A stretch of 64,000 bases of DNA from NCBI GenBank assembly GCA_946811185.2, contig OX328113.1, positions 19,862,521-19,926,520 on the forward strand. The letters run 5' to 3'. Shown here piece after piece: positions 51,901-54,900 of the stretch. How positions within the stretch are numbered: position 1 is the stretch's first letter; every line of letters begins with the position of its first letter. Position numbers and translations under genes: made by a program. The stretch is from Hippopus hippopus. Its lineage: Eukaryota > Mollusca > Bivalvia > Cardiida > Cardiidae. The notes below the pieces were generated by a model, which saw only the letters and a program-made list of their open reading frames with translations, was not told where the DNA came from and did not search any database.

Positions 51901-54900
51901 AGGAGAAAATGCTGGTTACCAGTATTTTCTCCTTTTCCCACGGTGTTTTCTACAAAAAACTTTCAACATTTTAGCCCCGTTTGGTATGCTGTCTGCAAAT
52001 GCTTTGAATTTAGAAAGGTCCAAAATTTTATTATTTGGTAAAAGGTTAAACATTTTCCCAGCTATTTTACATTGTTTGCAATGCTATTAGAGTGGAATGT
52101 AATGATCAATTACAAGGCAAAGGCTAGATGCACACAATGATTTCCAAAGGGATTTAATAAGCTGGTTCTTGTTTGGTCTGTGGAGTTCAATGCTGTGTTC
52201 AACATTATTTGAGTAATATTACAGTGGCCAATCCATCTATCCATGCTTTCCTGTAGTACGTTTTAATGGCACTTTGCAAAACAGTCTTTCCAAGTCACTG
52301 GCTGCTTTCTCATATCCTATCACAAAGACTATCGGCAATCCTCAGATTTAGGCTGAGCTGAGAACAGAACCTGCAACCTCTGGTTAAAAAGCCTTTTTCA
52401 TTATGAACTTGGCTACATTGCTCAGCTCTGCATAAAAAAGTAAACTGCCATGTTCTGGCAAAGGGGGTTTAACCTTTTACCAAACAATCCCTGGTTTTCA
52501 CAACTCTGGGAAGGAAGGCTTTTGAAAACATTGTGGGAAAAGGAGAAAATGCTGGTAACCAGCATTTTCTCCTTTTCCCACAATGTTTTCTACCCCTATC
52601 AAAGATAGAAATCATCAATGGAGCTATATTTAAATTGTTGACTTCAAGTGCTTTCAGTTCAGTCCAATCCAAAATTTCGTTGTGTGGTAAAGGGTTAATG
52701 CATCTCTATGATGCATTACACAAACCAAATCATCATGCACTTATGGATCCATTATCTATTTTTATTTCATCATCATGTAATTATGGATCAATAATATCTA
52801 TTTTTCCAATAACCAACTGAATAACTGAGTAGAATAATCATATGACAAATAGAAAATTTACCAAAAGCAAACAGTTTTGACCCAGGTCAGCCTGCACACT
52901 ATGCGCAGCTGACCTGGTTCCTTCTTTTTGCAGATGCATTAAACCCCCTTTTCAAGAGCATGGCTCAATTATCTGTGTGTGATAAAGGGTTATAAATACC
53001 CCCCCCCCCTCCTCTTTAACATTGTTTGCAATGCTATTAGAACCAAATGGGGATAGTCAATTACAGACAATTCATCCATTGGCATAGATATGGTTTTGTA
53101 ACCCTATCTTTTTTTCATGCATTTACATCATGAGAACCCCATTACTAGCTGCTTTTCCCTCAACATCTTCGATTCCATTAACGAAAAAAGACTATTCTTT
53201 TAAAATACATGAACAGTTATATCAATTTCAACACATTTGATTGGTTGAGAAAATGGTCAAAGGTTAGGTCAGACTGGTTCTCAGATACATTGAACAGGAA
53301 GAGTGCCAAATAAAGGAATGGTTTCAAGTCTGTGTAAAGACCCGTTACACAGTAATTTCATCTGACTCGGTATCAGACAGTAAAGAGCCAAGATTTGACT
53401 GCATAGAACAAGTAGTCAGATCTTTGATCCTGACTGTGTAGATGAAAATCTGACTGCATGTTTTGTGCAGTCTGATCTGAATTTACAGTCTGCATAAGTA
53501 AGGGCAACTATGCAGGGTACTTACTCTAAGGGAACAACCAGATCAATATTATTTGCAGCAGTGGATTGTGTTTATAACAGTAACATATGGTTCTTGTTTG
53601 GTCTAGTTTGATAACCAAACAAACAGATTAAAACTAGAGGCGCTTGAGCGCCTGTATCGCTCTACAGGCCTGATATATTTTTATAATGGCGAAAGGAAGT
53701 TTTTAACAATTATCATTCAATCCTGCATTTTAGCTCACTGAAGAAACAATTTGGTAGACAACCACCATAGGAACTTACCTGCAAAACAACAATGAAATCC
53801 AATGAATAGTTTTAGAGAAGAAATTTTTCAAAGATTTTACTTTATACCATAAAAGGAAAATGAGTCTCCCATAAAAGCCATGTTTTTTGACAGATCTTTT
53901 TTTTTTTTTTTTTTAAGGAATTCTGTAAACCTGTATCTAAGGAACATTCCTGCAAAATAATAATGCTATCCAAATAGCGGTTTGGGAGGAGAAGATTTTT
54001 AAAGGTTTTTTACTTTGGTTGCCATGGCAACCAGAATTCTTCATGGAACACAATTATTTGAAGGAATTTGAAAGAGGACCACCAAAGGAACATTCCTGTG
54101 AAATTTGGTAAAAATCCAGTCAATAGTTTCTGAGGAGAAGTTTTTTAAAGAAAAAGTTTACGGACGCACGCACGGACGAACGGACGGACGGATGCACGAC
54201 GGACACAACGCCATGACAATAGCTCGCTGGCCGAAGACAACCACCATAGGAACTTACCTGCAAAACAACAATGAAATCCAATGAATAGTTTTAGAGAAGA
54301 AATTTTTCAAAGATTTTACTTTATACCATAAAACGAAAATGAGTCTCCCATAAAAGCCATGTTTTTTGACAGATCTTTTTTTTTTTTTAAGGAATTCTGT
54401 AAACCTGTATCTAAGGAACATTCCTGCAAAATAATAATGCTATCCAAATAGCGGTTTGGGAGGAGAAGATTTTTAAAGGTTTTTTACTTTGGTTGCCATG
54501 GCAACCAGAATTCTTCATGGAACACAATTATTTGAAGGAATTTGAAAGAGGACCACCAAAGGAACATTCCTGTGAAATTTGGTAAAAATCCAGTCAATAG
54601 TTTCTGAGGAGAAGTTTTTTAAAGAAAAAGTTTACGGACGCACGCACGGACGAACGGACGCACGACGGACACAACGCCATGACAATAGCTCTCTGGCCTT
54701 CGGCCAGTGGAGCTAATGACTCCCTCACTCATATAGTCAAATTTTTTTATTAACTCTTTACCACACCAGTTTAAAGGCACAGTAGCAGCCAAAAGTAAAT
54801 TGTGAAGGTGTTAAAAAACATTGTGAAGATGACAATCTTTCATTGTACAGTCGGTTACAGTGTTAGTTGCTGGCAGAAAAATGAATTCTAAAATAAAGTA

